NCBI GenBank assembly: GCA_900540375.1
Contig: UQFS01000055.1
Location: forward strand, 1 to 5,733
Direction: 5' to 3'
DNA: 5,733 nt
Origin: an uncultured Prevotella sp.
GTDB taxonomy: Bacteria > Bacteroidota > Bacteroidia > Bacteroidales > Bacteroidaceae
This document shows, one piece after another, positions 5,472 through 5,733 of this stretch (the first letter of the stretch is position 1; the number at the start of each line of letters is the position of its first letter). The translations under genes and the position numbers were made by a program. The notes beneath the pieces are model-generated. The model was not told the origin of the DNA. It worked only from the letters and a program-made list of their open reading frames with translations, and made no database searches.

Positions 5472-5508
5472 AAAGCCCTTGTAAATCAATGATTTGCAAG
5501 GGATTTTT
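5472..5508. terminator. Long palindrome, probable bidirectional terminator
   Basis: CCCTTGTAAATCA (5476-5488) and TGATTTGCAAGGG (5490-5502) are inverted copies around one base, with a single T/G wobble, flanked by AAA on the left and TTTTT (5504-5508) on the right. In RNA this gives a stem of about 12-13 bp followed by U's on the plus strand and CUUUAU on the minus strand. It probably terminates the minus-strand secretion gene ending at 5565 and also any readthrough from the OmpH gene. A palindrome this perfect could also be an interspersed repeat or recombination site. Confidence 0.55.
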
Positions 5509-5517
5509 CTTTCTTAG

Positions 5518-5537
5518 GGTGTTAATAAGGTGTTAAT
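5518..5537. repeat. Tandem 9-base direct repeat GGTGTTAAT
   Basis: GGTGTTAAT occurs at 5518-5526 and 5529-5537, an 11-base period close to one DNA helical turn. The spacing would put two protein-binding sites on the same face of the DNA. It lies between the palindrome at 5476-5502 and the 3' end of the secretion gene. No function can be assigned. Confidence 0.45.
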
Positions 5538-5564
5538 GTTGGGCAAGAATCGGAAAATAAAAGG

Positions 5565-5733
5565 CTATTTCTTGAATACTTGCTGCCACAGCGTCTTGTC
5601 GCTGACAACAATACGGGCAGAGACATTCAATCCAGGCTGTACGCTGCTTCCATTAGAACGGATGTAAGTCTTAGCGGTAAAATAATGGTTTCCGTCTACG
5701 ATGAGAAGATTTTCGCTGTGGCTGGTGATGGGG
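5565..5733 (-). CDS. C-terminal end of a probable HlyD-family secretion adaptor (partial)
   Basis: The last 55 codons and the TAG stop (5567-5565) of a minus-strand gene that continues beyond the right edge. The first full codon is at 5732. The visible peptide has a beta-rich segment (ENLLIVDGNHYFTAKTYI), a VQPGLNVSARIVVSDKTL block and the tail WQQVFKK. The 'pG(l/m)xxxARIvv...TLw' pattern near the C-terminus is typical of membrane-fusion (HlyD/bacteriocin-secretion accessory) proteins, which link an inner-membrane ABC exporter to the outer membrane. The gene converges on the OmpH operon. The coiled-coil and lipoyl domains lie outside the window, so the family call rests on this short segment. 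Confidence 0.55.
   Translation of the reverse strand, partial: PITSHSENLLIVDGNHYFTAKTYIRSNGSSVQPGLNVSARIVVSDKTLWQQVFKK

Larger units (their letters stand above)
5142..5564. other. Intergenic stretch between convergent genes
   Basis: 423 bases with no convincing gene. It contains the OmpH terminator (5162-5204) and a hairpin AAAGAC-GAG / CTC-TT-GTCTTT (5228-5250). A GC-rich hairpin, GGCTGTC / GACGGCC (5401-5407 with 5413-5419, loop TTCGG), follows. Then come a 27-base palindrome (5476-5502) and a tandem 9-base repeat (5518-5537). On the minus strand a frame is open over 5275-5533 and encodes a Lys/Ala/Pro-rich stretch (PKAKAVPKTANVK). It has only a TTG start inside the palindrome and no promoter, so I do not call it a gene. 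It could be a relic of one. Confidence 0.5.

Noticed and set aside
5275..5499. 74-aa minus-strand frame in the right intergenic region
   Set aside because: It has a TTG start inside a palindrome, no promoter and no recognisable domain. It is kept only as a note in the intergenic entry.
1..5733. tRNA, rRNA, CRISPR array, complete insertion sequence
   Set aside because: No cloverleaf, rRNA motif, regularly spaced long repeats, transposase or terminal inverted repeats were seen by eye.

Overview
The window looks like chromosomal DNA from a Bacteroidales bacterium, most likely Prevotella or a close relative. Gene starts lack clear Shine-Dalgarno sequences and sit in A-rich leaders. Nearly every transcription start has the Bacteroidetes promoter pattern, TTG/TTTG, then 19-20 bases, then TAnnTTTG. 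The gene content also fits: fermentative D-lactate dehydrogenase, PepD, an OmpH/Skp-like lipoprotein and a DUF805 protein. No gene has been compared with a database, so the genus is an inference.

Layout. (1) 45-1093 (+): promoter and complete ldhA, which reduces pyruvate to D-lactate. (2) 1094-1713: a 620-base AT-rich region with no convincing protein gene. It appears to hold two divergent non-coding transcription units. One runs leftward from a promoter at 1355-1385 to a terminator at 1206-1236 (about 145 nt). The other runs rightward from a promoter at 1509-1539 to a strong terminator at 1674-1709 (about 165 nt, with no ATG). Both are rich in UAG repeats. Left of the first unit is a short broken reading frame abutting ldhA. 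(3) 1714-2181 (-): a DUF805 membrane protein with its own promoter. (4) 2284-4196 (-): an operon of pepD and a small lipoprotein 3 nt downstream, closed by two consecutive hairpin terminators. (5) 4233-5204 (+): a promoter, a 64-aa single-span membrane protein, an OmpH-like periplasmic lipoprotein and a hairpin terminator. This unit's promoter faces the pepD promoter, and their predicted 5' ends overlap. (6) 5142-5564: an intergenic stretch between convergent genes, with hairpins, a long palindrome and a short tandem repeat. (7) 5565-5733 (-): the C-terminal end of what looks like an HlyD-family secretion adaptor, cut by the window edge.

The protein genes are mostly housekeeping: fermentation, dipeptide use and envelope biogenesis. 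The least explained part is the paired small-RNA locus at 1205-1709. Secondary points of interest are the overlapping promoters at 4233-4298 and the palindrome-rich stretch at 5400-5540.
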